Source: Torymus aiolomorphi (Eukaryota > Arthropoda > Insecta > Hymenoptera > Torymidae). Taken from it: a stretch of DNA of 64,000 bases. Made by a program: the position numbers and the translations under genes. The DNA is taken from NCBI GenBank assembly GCA_036365515.1, contig CM070876.1:35347195-35411194 (forward strand), read 5' to 3'. Within the stretch, counting starts at the first letter, position 1. Each line of letters opens with the position of its first letter. This document shows positions 39,501 through 52,921 of this stretch, one piece after another. Under the pieces are notes generated by a model that saw only the letters and a program-made list of their open reading frames with translations, had not been told where the DNA came from and made no database searches.

Positions 39501-42500
39501 CAAGTGGAAATTGCAGTTTCCCAATCCACCGGCATATCTCGAAACATTAATAACCGCAAAAGAGAGCGTCACTAGACTATCTCCTCCCGATCGAGCGCAA
39601 ACGAAAGTCCGAAACCGTACCGATCTGCGTATACAGCTTGCAATCCGGCAGGCCGATTCGCTTGATGTCAGTGACAAATTCAGCAGCGAGGCGGGCAGTA
39701 AAAGACTGCGTAAACGGCGCCCACGGGGAAATCGCGAAAGCTGCTGGCAGCCGACCGTGGACGAGACTAATATTTATCGGCCGTTAAAGAGCCTCGTAAA
39801 CGAGCTGCAGCTCGCGCTGTCTTTGTGTATGATAGTGTATGTATAGGCGAGTGGATCAGCCGGCGGCATATAGTCGCGTTGTGGCTGTGGCTACTGCGCG
39901 ATCGTCTTCTACAGCCGCGGTATAGGGGCATGTGTATAAGGTATATGCGCAACTGGTTCAGAGCCGCCGCCGCCGTTGCCACCGCCACCGCGTCCTCCGC
40001 TACGGCTTTCACGCGGCGCGCCAGTCTTGCTGCGGCCTCGTCGATGATCTGACTCTCGATTCTCGTGCTCACTGCTAGTTCTTTGCGTGGATAATAGTTT
40101 GACAGCTCGCAGAGACCTGTATTCTTCTTTTTTTTGCGGCGCATTGTTGCGGTATAGAGACACCTGTGCGCAAATGTCTGTGCAGACCGATTTCATCGCC
40201 GCTGGGATTAACACCAGCGATAATCGTACGTATTTTATTGCTTTGATTAATCTTTACATATATTCTCTATGTTTTCGGAAACTTGGCAACATTTTGTGCG
40301 ATTTTCGCTGGTTGATTGAGCAATCCGTTCGTAAATAGAGTTTTCACTGTGCCATGGAATAATTGACGAGTTGTTCTTGTAGCCGGTTGGTTATCGGGAA
40401 TCTGCATAATAAGAAAGTATCGGGTTGCAGAGAAATAGATCGCTGGAATTTCTCGGCAAGAAATGTATGCAATACCTCAAGAAAGGCTGTATGATAATTG
40501 GTTGGTTTCAAGCAAAATTCTTAAACGTTTGAGAGACGTTTAAAATCGAAATTTCCTTACAACAGGCCAACTGTGGAATATAAATTGGAATTGCTTTGCT
40601 TGTATTTTATGAAACCCGTATAGTGCTTTAGCAGAAATTAGAAACGCAGTAGCGCTACTTTTCTTTAATTAGACTCATATGTTTACTAGTATGAGCATAA
40701 TGGAAAAACTTGTAATTTAAAACTTTCTATATTAATTGGCTTCGTGCAAAAAATTTAAATAACTACGATTTCCATCACTTTAATTGCAAGAATATGTAAA
40801 AAGTACATCTAGTGTTTTCCTCGTCATATTTGTAGCGCCCGATTTTTCATATTTCTAATGCAAGTTATCATACTTTAATATCTTTATAGTAATAAATTTT
40901 ATCTCTAAAAAGTGAGTAATTTTTCTGCAAAGTAATGTATTTTTTATCTATAAACCATTTATAGAGTTACCAGCAGCATCTTTTTATGTACTGCAAATTA
41001 TAAAAGTAAATTCTGTCATTAGGTAACAAACGTTTCATAAACCATTTGCATAGCAACAACTAATAAAAGCTGTAAAAAGTTCTAAATTCAATTCTTTCCT
41101 TTTGACTTCCTTGATTCCTCGTTTATCAAGATAACAACGCCACTGTTTTAATTCTTTATCAGATTAATAATATTATGGGTGAATTGATAAGATAAGTTCT
41201 AGGTCAGTGTCAACGCGCTGTTTAAGCGCAAATTATTCATTACGCATAAACACCTATTACGTCTCGCGGAACCAGCACTTTGTTACTTTCGCATCAGTTT
41301 TCTCTCATCGTTTGCATCAAGATATATCTACGCGGCAGGATTTCCCTATATCGCCAGGTCGCAATTATAGCGGTATCCCAACGACTTCCCGCGCGGGAAT
41401 TTCGAAAATAACGTGGCGCGCGCGGGCACACAATGTTCCACTTATTCATTACGGCGTTACCGATAATAATGACAGCTCGTAAAACAGTGTGTAATGGCTC
41501 GCAACTCGCGCGCCCGTAAATTCCAAGGATAGAGTGGACCAAGGTCCTTCGACAAAAAATATTCCTTTTTCCTGCTACATGCAAGTTCTCGCACGCGTGC
41601 ACACGACCTCTATAGCTTTCAAATTTCTACGAGGAGATCTGCGCGGACAGAGTCGTGTTACAGATGCGATACGGCGGCGGCTCTTAATAAAAGGATCAGC
41701 ACTTGTAAATCAAAAGGCCTCGTCCCTGGAAGAGCGTTCGATCGAGTCTCGCGCAGATATATCGCGACCGAAGCGAGGCAGGTCTACGGGGCTCGTAAAA
41801 TTGGGATGAAACTTGGCTATTATAATATTGACCCCAAACCAGCGCACGTATACATAAACCCGTGAGCGCGCGTGTGTAATAATAAAACCGGACTTTCAAA
41901 GAGTCGCGGTCCACCTTCACCGGGATTGTGGGACCGCACATATATAATGAGGTCCCCTCGTTCCTATACACACACACACACGTGCTAGATGAATCACCTA
42001 ACCAGATTAAAATCGGCCCGCTTTGTCCCTTCTGCGCGGCGCGAACTACTTGGCGACTAGAGATAGAGGCGCGGCATCTAGAGAGGATATACCTCTTCGT
42101 ATATATTCGCCGATGCGCATTCGTGGATCTTTCTTGGCAATGACGTCAGTCTGCACATTGGCGTAAACACGCGGGATCTTGCGAGATCGACACGGATGTA
42201 CTCGCGAGTGGTACCGAGCGAAATTAAGGTGAAGCGTGCAGTAAATGTTGTTTTAGATCCCACGAGAGGAATCGTATGTGGCCGTTTGACGTGTTCGTTT
42301 GCGAACTTTGTATACATTCAAAGCTTCCGTCTCTGTGTTAGATAATATTTATACTCGCACGAAACGTTTATAAACAGTTCATGGAGTGGATCGGGTGATA
42401 CTTGACCACTTTCACCAATTTGTATGGTAGTCACGGAGTAATATAAAAGTTCATGCTAGTAATTGAATAGTACGAATGAGAATATATCCAATACATCCGG

Positions 42501-45500
42501 CGTCAAAGTATGAAGTAATTGATGTATTTCAAGGAATATTTTAAAGTAATTAGTAAAATAACACTTTTAAAAGGAGCATCAATAATTTAATTTTCAGTTA
42601 CAATATAGTCAGGTTATTAATTCATTTAAAAGGGAATGTATTATAAACGCAATATAATTCTGATGACAATTACCAATAAGAAAAAAAAAACTCATAAAAA
42701 AATATTATGTTATTTGCTTTTGTCATGGCATATTTTAATTAGAGTAACGTAAATGTAATTCAGAGTTATTCAATTTATTGAATAATCATGCAGTGATTAA
42801 TACTTCAACTATATATTTAACTACATATGATTTATAACCAAGTTATTTACTTTGCGATGGCGCATGTCCTGCAATAAATTAAATAATAGCGATAATTTTT
42901 ATCTTAATTTTTACTCGTGACGTGCGTCAGTTGATTATTAAGTAAAAATGTGAATTTTCTAGATAACACCTGAGTATTTCAACAATTTTTTTTAGTGAAA
43001 ATTTCAATGACTTTTAAATTCTTTTAAATAAAAAAATCATTTTAAATTTACCATGAATAGAAACTCAGCAAATATAAAATTTAAACAAACTTCATGATTT
43101 ATCCTACAAGTAGTTCATATTATATATAGTTTACTCATGAATCTTAACGGTACATTTTATCACGATTCAAATTAGATCCAAAATTAGACAGTGTTTGCGC
43201 GTAATTACTACTAAAAAGCAATCATGCTTTGCTTGTAGGAAGTATTCATCACGTCTTCCTATAACTTACAATAAATATTATTAAAACCATAGCTATATTA
43301 CTATTTCTCTTAAAACCATACAAATTAGTTTGGATACTACGACTTTACAAAGTACAGTTTTCAGGATGTATAGAAATAAAAAAATGAATCCGCAATGATT
43401 GGAAAGTACAAACTTTCCCGTTATACATAAAAACTAAAATAAAAAACGTTTAAGAGCACATATTTTTACCTCATACATCGACGTCCGAATTTTTATGTCT
43501 TAAAAATACAAAATTTAATGTTCTAGTTTGATAAATTTAATTGAATTAAAAAAGGTGCTTTAATTTGTACGACTTTTTATACAACAAATATAATCGATAA
43601 AGAACGTTCAAGAAAATCGTCCTTGACTGCACTTTTGTACGCGACAAGAAATTTTTCAATGTCAAACCAGAAGCCGTTATGCACTCCAATTCTCAAGTCA
43701 CGCTTCAGCCTCGCGAGACCACAACTCATTCTAAAAGACAACGCAAAAGCATCGCCAGCCGCGCGAGAAAAGCCAGGTCTAATTGAATAATAACGACGTT
43801 AAATCAACGAATAGCTCGAGGCGTCGACGGTTAATTTTCAATCCGCTAGCCAAGACGTCGTCAACGTCGCGTATAACCGTCGTCGAAAGGGTCAAGAAAG
43901 TAAACACACATCCGCAACGGCAACTACGACACGGTGGCAGTCGCTTGCTCGGCCAATCAAATAAACGGTTCAGCGTCGCGCCTCAGCACGCGACTGCGTT
44001 ACTGTGCTTTTCTGTGCCGGCGCTTATTTAAAGGCCGTCCCCGTTCCTTCTCTATCTCCCTCTCTCTCCCTCCCTCTCTCTCTCTCGGTGCACACGATGC
44101 GCATGTCGCAATTGAATTTCCGTTCCTCTCGAGCCGCTCGGCATAATGGTGAAGGCGCGTCGCGATTTTCTCGTCGCCGTTACGTCGCGGCGGCTGCCTT
44201 ACGCTGTGTCCCCCTACAAATTCCCGGAACGAAGAGAAAGATGCCGCGATGTGTCTCACGTGCGCGAGATGAAAAGGGAGAGAAAAAAAGAGGAGCAGCA
44301 ACACGCTTAGTTCGCGCGAGCGAGCGAGAGAGAGAGAAAGAGGGAACAGGCTCCGGAGAGAATTCGCCGGTGTTTTACTGTTATGTTACAGCGCCACTTC
44401 GGCATGAGAGCGGGAGAGAAACGGATAGGGATTTATGTGTGTCATAGGTAGAGGATAGAGACACGGCGTGTACATACACGCGCGAGGGGAACAGATGAAA
44501 ATGGCAATGGCAGTGGCGGCCAGCTGGTACGAGCGCGCGGTCCAAGAAGGAGGGCCTCGAAGGTTACCGCGAGCACGCGCAAGAAGGCAAATTCGCGCTC
44601 GCGAGCGACGATGGAATTGAGCGCCTTTGTGTGGGAAGACGCGGCTTTGTGAATAATTGATGATTCGGACAGGTTTTTGCACGTTGAAGCACGCGTCACT
44701 CCCGTAAAAAGGTTGAACGTCTTGACTGCCGGAATTTTCCAGAGTTTTTTTGTCCAAACTTTGAGGATACTCATCATTATTGTTGATTTCTTTTCAAGTT
44801 ACTATTGAGTATTTCACGGTTGCGTAGGCTTTTACTACTTCATTCTTTCATGTGCTAAAATAAAGCCATTACGTATACGTAAATATTCAATTATTCATAT
44901 GAATTGTAAACTGTTAATGGTTGGAATGCGATGATCAAATTTACAAGTCTTTTCCCATCTTTGGTTGAACGATGAGTCACCTGAACGTTAAAAAGTATTA
45001 GAAATATTTACACTTTGCAAATACAAGTTGAATATTAACGTTGTACTTAATTTGTAAATACTTTACGATAGTAACTTTTTTATTTAATAAGGTAATTTTC
45101 CAAAATTTAATAGTTTTTAAAAACACATTATTATAAGCTTACCTGAAAATAGCTGACAGGGAATTTGAATTTTTATCGACAAATAGTTTCAAATATAAAG
45201 AAAACCCAGAAACAAGCTATAATTATCTGATCTAAGACAATGCCATTTTCAAACCGAAGGACTTGAGAACAACTGCACAATATAAGAGAGGTCGTAGAAA
45301 CCATTAAAAAGAGACTTTTGCTTCGAGAAGATTTTAAGATTGTAAGAAGTGGTGTACGCAGACACAATTAACAATGAAAATCAGACCGTGCCATGCATCT
45401 TGATGTTAGAAATTACAATTACAAAGCACGTCAGCAAACTCTGTAGAGATAATTTTACGTTGTACCAAACTCTAGCATATAATTTAGTGTAGAAGTACTT

Positions 45501-48500
45501 TTTAACGAAGAAGTCAAGCCAAAGGAAACTACAGGTGTCGGTCAAAAAATACCCATGTTATTGCATGTTTTTCGACACATTCGTAAAGTGCAAATTTCCG
45601 TTAAGTGGTCAAGGACATGCTTGTTTCACTGCGAGATTAATTTCACAGTTGAGAGCTCTTCGTAGGAAGTAATTTAACGAATGCAACAGAAATTTTATCA
45701 GTGCTCGTTGATCTATCTCTAGCGAGAAACTACAATGAGGTATACTTGTAGGAAACAATGAAGTAATTGTGCTCAATTAAGTACATTCTCAAAAGTTCAA
45801 TGTACAAAGTGTATATATTTTATTAAATATAACAACAAAAAGTTTTGTAAAGCAAAAAAAAAAAGTATCTAAATACTTGATTAAACTTGTCAAATCAGCC
45901 TTTACAGAAAAGTAAAAAAAGAATTCACTTTATATTTACGATCAGTTGCTTGCCCATGTACGGTGTGAAGGCTGCCACTTGTCAACGATAGATAGTGATA
46001 CGTATAAGTACACAACAAAGATTGAATGCAAGCAGGTGTTGCAAGTCGTAAGACCGGTTTCGAAATTTGCGATAATTCAATTAAAATAGAAAATAAAACC
46101 TAACTTATCCTCTTACACAGTATTGGGACAAAAAATCAAATTAAATATTCAGCAGATTTAATCAAATTAAGATAACAATACTGATAAGATAAAATTAATC
46201 ATACTTATATAATTTTAATCTCGTTATCATTTGATTTATCAATTAACTTTCGCTTTTACTTTCATTCCAGGCTTAATGGAAAGATGGGAATCCCTATCGC
46301 TAAGGGCAGAGGAGGCGCAGAAGATCAATGCTATTCATCGTGAAATGGCAGCAATGAAGCTGGAGTTTTGCGCGGCACACGAGAGATTGACATCTTACAG
46401 AGTCGTCGTGGAGGAGCCTCACATCATAGAAGACCGCATCAATAGGATTACGGTAAGATAATGGAATTTATTTACTTTTGCCGTAAAAATCCTTGCTATT
46501 GGTCATCTATTCATTTTGAAATGTTCACTTCTTATAAAAATATTTCAAAAACTTTTTTAATTCCTATAAGACCAATTACACGAGAAACATTGTGAGTTGA
46601 CTCTGAAGGTGAAACGTAGTAATTTATTGAAAGTTTTTTCTTAAAAGCACTGTTAAATGAAAATAAAGCAATCGAAAAATGTTGCGCGAACACTTACGCG
46701 CATTACAAGCGCTTTTTGTAATCCGGCAATGTTCGATCGGCAATTGATTTCGCATCGTGCAATGAAAAAGGTCGGCTCTCAACGAGAATTACAACTCGCG
46801 CGCTCGACAAAAAGAAGCCTCGCGGATTCTCATAACGTGCGCGCATGCGCACTTATTTTCGGTCGCTCAGTTTTTGCAGCGAAAAACTGGTCGTTGCGAT
46901 CGACCATAAGCGCGCAGGTGAGATTAAAGGGCGAGTCGCGCAGACCGGTTCCGCGCGTATATCGCATTTCGCGCGAGAGGGAAAATCTTCCTCGCTACCT
47001 GGCATCCAAAGCCGCTTGGCTTTTCCACACGCACTCCCGCATGTCGATTTCTTTCGCGAAGTTTGACGACCCCGCAGGCATGCACGCAATGACGACCGCC
47101 GCTGCATTTTATATCGCGCGCCGAGTGAAAGTCCCGCGGAACGGTGTGCAGTGTGCAATTGCTCGTCCTCCGCGTATGAGCTTACATACACGGGAGAAGG
47201 AAAAAAATGAGAGAAATACGCGGTTTACACGGCCAGTGCCGAAAGCGAGTTCACGCCTGAGTGTGTGCCCGAGAAACGGGAAGACGAGATAAGATCGGCG
47301 CGCGAGGTTGCAGAAATTTCACGGTATGACGATTGGTTATCGTGCAGGCGTGCTTTAATTATTTTTATTCGGAGTGACTGTTATTATTCTTTTTGCATTC
47401 TTAGTTTCTAAGAGAAACTTTGAGAAAACCTTACATTCATAATATATTAAATATAAACCAATTTTATTATGATTTGTTAATTTAATGTAACAGTTTTTCT
47501 TTAGAGTTTCAATCATCGAACATAATTATTATTAAAAAATCATTTAGTGTTATTTTGTAGCATATTCAAAAAGTTATTTTGCTCCAACGCATCAAAGGCA
47601 GCTCTAAATTGGGATTTACATATTAAAAAGCTGCATTAGTTTTTGAACTTTCTGTTTATGAGTAAAATAATGTATTTTTATATCAATATTAATATAGATT
47701 TCAAACATTACACGAATCCTCTTCAATATTAAATTCTATTTTTAAAATAACGCATAAGTAATAATAATAATAATAATACTTACTGTAATTTCCAATTACA
47801 AAAAAGCTATGACTCCTCACTTTTCTTCAATTTAAAATAATGTAGTTTCCAATTAAACAGAATGATTATATGAATAGAATCGACTTTGTACTACTGAAAT
47901 ACATTTTAACTGTATATAAAACTTTCTCAAAGAGAAAGCATTATGTCACTGAAGTAGAAAAACTTTAAGAATACAGTGACGCAGGCCTCTTAACCTAATC
48001 GAGAACTGACTTAGTTTTCATTTCTTGTTTCTATAAAAATTATATAAAATTATTAAGAAACGTTTATAAAAAAATTCAAGACTATATTCAATCGAGACAC
48101 AAAGGCCATCCTTAAAAAATTGTAGTTTTCATCCTATCAATGAAACATTTTTTCTTTATTCCATTCGGTTTCACTTGCATGAAGATCTTGAAAGGTAACT
48201 CATTCTCCATGACGAGCTGGTTAATGACTGACCAGTATACGGCTGGATAGTGAAAGTATAATAGCACGTTCATCTATATAAAATCTGCATTTGTTTTCTA
48301 AAAAAAAATGAACAAAGCAAGTTAAAAATCTTGTGACAATCGAAAAATTAGGGAAAATTGAAATTAAAATTATATTGAATTTCTATCATTTATCAACTTG
48401 TCGTCAGTAGTTGCCTTTGCAGCAAGGTTGCAAGTTCAACTATTAGTTTCTAAGCTCATTAATTGAACTCCGAACTGTTATTCGATTCATCGGTCGATTC

Positions 48501-51500
48501 CCTTGAATTCGTGTTAGGACACAAATAATTTTAATTAAATAATTGCTATTAGAATATTTAAATATAAATAAAAGTTTTCATTAAAATATGTACTTACTTT
48601 TGTATTATCGTGGCGAAGTTTTCTTTCAATTACCGGCAAGAGACTAATGAGGTTTGCTTCTTTGTTGGTTCAAGCGGTTTTGTAACTATATTGCGTCTCA
48701 TGACTAGATCAACGGTGAAAGACTCATCAGCTTTTTGTTCTCTCTAAAAGATGATTCTCTCTTTAATCATGATAATTTTCTGTTCGACTTAATACAAAAA
48801 GATTTTTCATTATATTTAATACGGCATGATTTTAAATAACGTTTATGTTCATGATTTCATATAATTAAGTTGTTGGTCTTATATAATATATTTTGACTCT
48901 GGACGAATAATATAAGAAAGGTATAAAGTGTTTTTAACACACATAATCTTTTAACAAAGGTTTATATCAGATTAAATATCTGTATATTTAAGTTTATTAG
49001 TTATATAATCAAATTCATAATGCAGGTATATAACCATTATGCAAAAACTAATTTGTAATATAAAAAATATGATGCATCGTATGTATTTGTGTATAATATG
49101 TGATGTGTTCATCTGTGAGAGATTGGAAGAGGAGCCATTGGGTGGGAGAAGTCTCGGGCGTGCGTGGGTAGTTGTTCGACTGGCCGCTAGGTGGATGCTT
49201 AGAGCACTGCGAGACTGTACTCTCACAAACAGAAATTCCAGTTTTATATAAGGCCAAGTAAGAAGTGCGTACTCACGGCATCCGGGGCAGGAGTAGTCCA
49301 CCGTCAGCCTCCACTGACGAGTCTTGGTGGTTAACCCCGAGACGAAAAGCCTGACTCTTTTTCTTGCCTCCTACAATAAACTTGATTTTATGTACATTTA
49401 CATAAAATGGTTTACAGGTGAATGTAAACCATTCAACTTCTGAATGTAATATTTTATGTCGTTTAATTTTGCGCAAGCTTCCGAATCCCAGGTCGTACTG
49501 CCATGAAACGGTATGATACCCGACAGCTTAATTTTGTAAACGTACGGTGGAGCTTCATAATATCGTTTCGACAGCGGCTGAATCAAATCTATAGGTAGGT
49601 ACTATCTCGTCAGCAATGTCAATAAGTAACATTCTTGCTATCGCGATTCTTTCTTCATTGGTTTTCAACTCAAGCAACTTCGCTCGGTAGCATTACTTGT
49701 CTTTAAAAAAAAAAAATACAGTACTTTTTCCAGGCTCCAGAACAGGATTCCAATCCTGTGCTTATTTCCTCTTGTAAAATGCGTTCATTATGTCAAGCAT
49801 TCTCATAAAAGTTGGATTTCATCGCACTCAGATAAGTGGATTTCATACGGCGAGACTATTTTATAAATGACAACTTTCGTGATATCGAAATTGCATCTTC
49901 TCATTTTTTTGGGTGATATAAGTTTTGATTGTCACTTTTTGTTATTCGCATCGTTAGTACTCGGCTTTCCTGACTTGTTTTTACCATTTTCAAATATTTT
50001 GCTTTTTCGTCTAAAAATATACATATAATTATTATTTATACGATTATAACTACAATTTTGTATGGGCTTCTTATATATTGGAGAAAACTGACGGTTTTAA
50101 AAGCAACTCGTACACATATTATTTATTATTTATTTTTTTTTTTATATCAGTAAAATTGATTACAGCTTTATCAGTTAAAACTATTTTATATTGCTAAAAA
50201 TCTGATTATCAATTTATAACTTACTTTTTTCCATTTAATGCTATACGTGCATTCGGCATTGTTTAAAATAAATGCAAGAGTAATTTCTATAAAATCTATA
50301 GATTTCTATATAGATTGCAATAAATTTGATGTATCAGTGTAATGCCTGACCAGTTGTGTTACTTTTAAATTAAACGTTTGAAATGATACTGCCCGAAAAT
50401 TTGTTGTTACCTCGAACATATCTACAAAAGCCTTATACGATCTTGTAAGCAATAATTCAATGACTCTATGCGAAAAGCTACTATTTACATCAAAGTGAAT
50501 GTAATTTAATATAACTGATATTATTTTAATTTAATAAATAATAATTTTACAATCAACTTCACGCATATTTCATATCTACAAAGAACTGTCGTTCAACTTG
50601 ACGCATATTTGATATCTACAAGGAGCTGCCGTTAGAATCAAAAACATTCACTATGATGTTTTTTAGTTTCTAAAAAAACATTAAGAAAACAATGAAAAAA
50701 AATATTAATAATCTCACTTATAATATGCAAACACACGACCACGAGATTACATAAATTTCAATACAAGTAAGTTGTAAAATTTAAAATGAAATCATTATTT
50801 CATAAGAATTTTGACTCTTGTGAATATAGAAAACGAATTCCGTGATGTATACACATATTTCTGTTGTACACTGTGAGTATTAAAGTAACGATCCAAAACA
50901 TGATCTATAGCTTAAGTCTCGGACTTTGACATTTGTTTGTGCATCGAAATAATGCGTGGGGTCTGCGCATGCCGTAGTCAGTGAGGTAGACCGCTGGGCG
51001 ATCATCGTACTCGCTTCTCCCCCACCACTCGTCGCTTGCTTGACGAATTTAGCTCCGTCCGCGTTTTTTGTCTATTTTCCAAAACTAAAAAATCAAATGG
51101 GGGGACAGAGATACTCTTGAGGCTGCAGCGCAGTCGGTGCATATTTTTCGAAAGAAGAGTGGACTGAGCTTTTAATGAGTAGTTTTAACCGAGTGAAAAT
51201 ACTTTGTAATAGATTTAACATAAAATAAAACGTACGTAACAATTAATAAAAGGCATTTGGGCTAAGTTATTTATCAAACACTTTCGAAGATTATTTATTT
51301 TATTTTTTACACTTACGAAATCAACTCTTCTATCTTTTCTAGTTATAATGAAGTGGACATAATTCTATACAATATTTTAAAAAATTAATTTTAATTAATA
51401 TATTTATATGCTTTACTAATCATTACAGAATGAACTGGCTAATTTAAGAGATCGCAAACCTGCTATGCTCGCATTGAACGTTTCGACACACCGCCTCATC

Positions 51501-52871
51501 ACAGATCTCGGTCAGAAGACGTCGCCTACATTTGCCGCACTGAAGGATGGAGTAGCAGACTTGTACAGGCTCTGGGACGAAGCATTTCAAAAGTGAGCGC
51601 ATTATTTTCTTTCTCTTCGCTCAAATGAGATAGTCATATTTTCAAAATAATTGTTATATTCCTCACTTTAATCTTTATTGCAAAACTAATAACTCATAAA
51701 TCGCTTTTAGGGGAAATCAACAGCTCTGTGCCTTACAAGCAGTCCAGCAATTCGGGACGCGACTCACAGAACTTCAGTGTGCTTTGCGAAGGGATAAGGA
51801 TACTCTGGCAGTTCTGGACGCGGCACTCAAGGCTGGAGCTACAATGGAAGTGGCTTCTTCAGTAAGAGATGTTGCACGTTTGCTTTCAGAGAAGCACGAA
51901 GTAAGTCAAGTGAGTTAATTATTTTTTTTAAATGATATTTTCATAAATTACGAAGCTGCCGTGTGTTTATATAAAATATTTTATAGATTTGAAAAATTAC
52001 ATTTTAGTAATAAATTACAAGGATAATATCTGCTTGAAAACTTCTCCAGTTTGAAAATCGTATATTCCATTCTTTAACGGAATATTTATTTTCATTAATC
52101 GATTCTCGTTTTCGACACAATAACCGGAACATAGAAATAGAAGCACTCAATCTTTGCTCTAAAAATAGACTTCTCCGTTCCCTTTTATACGTTTAATAAC
52201 CCCCAACGCGAGCACCGACCTGCTTGAACCCACAGCCACAGAATCGCTGCAACGATTTCCCGTGTTACAGCAAACCACCGTTCTATCAGACAGCACGATA
52301 ATGGCCGCGAACAGCAGCGACGACAGCGGTAACGTCACGCAGTCCTCGTTCAACGACTCGCAGACGAGCAATTGCTCACTCGTGGGTCTCGAGGGCGGCT
52401 CCCTCTCCGACAGTGGTATCTCCGACAGCGGCAGCGAGCAGGAGCTGAGCGAGCGCGAGCGTCGCCTGGCCGCCCTGCGCCGCCTTACCAGGACACTGGA
52501 GTCGCAGCTGAGGGACGGCGGCAACGAGGTGCTGAGCGAGCTGTGTCGGCGCGTAGAGGAGGCCGAGGCCGAGCTGCGCCAGCTCCAGAAGCAGTGCCGC
52601 GAGCTCATTGTCCGGACGGCCGCCAGCGTCGAGTCGCGCACCACTACCAGGCCCGCTATCACACAAACCTACCCTGTGCCTAAGTGAGTTTTATTTATTC
52701 TTACTTTTATCAGTTCGTTTGTATGTTAAAAATTCAAACTGGACTGTAAAATGTGCAAAGGTTCTCCCTTTTCGACTGGTCATTCTTATTATTTTTATTT
52801 AATGATCTGGCCGTAAAAATTAACTTATAATAGTTTATTGCATTAAATTTCACGCAGGTCGTCACAGATGG

Positions 52872-52921
<50 letters not shown>

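Larger units (their letters stand above)
36082..46270. other. klar intron 10, 10.2 kb
   Basis: Mostly AT-rich. It contains a short MITE-like element (38329-38534), a GC-rich island (about 39380-40240) ending in a candidate first exon, and more GC-rich stretches at about 41200-42340 and 43660-44780, the last with CT/GA tracts. The remainder shows no coding sequence. Confidence 0.6.
46453..51428. other. klar intron 11, 5 kb
   Basis: It contains a GC-rich stretch (about 46660-47340) whose 211-codon plus frame has no recognisable protein, a TAA microsatellite, the minus-strand Tudor pseudogene, a 40-base tandem duplication, and another GC-rich patch at about 50930-51170. The rest is AT-rich. Confidence 0.6.

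Noticed and set aside
39511..39846. 111-codon plus frame in intron 10
   Set aside because: It lies in the CG-rich island, is open in other frames too, and ends before any usable donor for exon K.
46657..47292. 211-codon plus-strand frame in intron 11
   Set aside because: It lies in a CG-rich stretch where the minus strand is open too, has no recognisable domain, and cannot be placed between exons K and L without breaking the good K-L junction.
49277..49370. Real minus-strand exon ending at a GTGAGT donor (frame containing VDYSCPGC)
   Set aside because: The donor and acceptor look fair, but the adjoining Tudor-like sequence is full of stops and frameshifts, so I treat the region as decayed.
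52159..52666. Minus-strand frames of 167 and 96 codons opposite exon N
   Set aside because: They are antisense shadows of the GC-rich Ser/Asp/Leu-coding klar exon.
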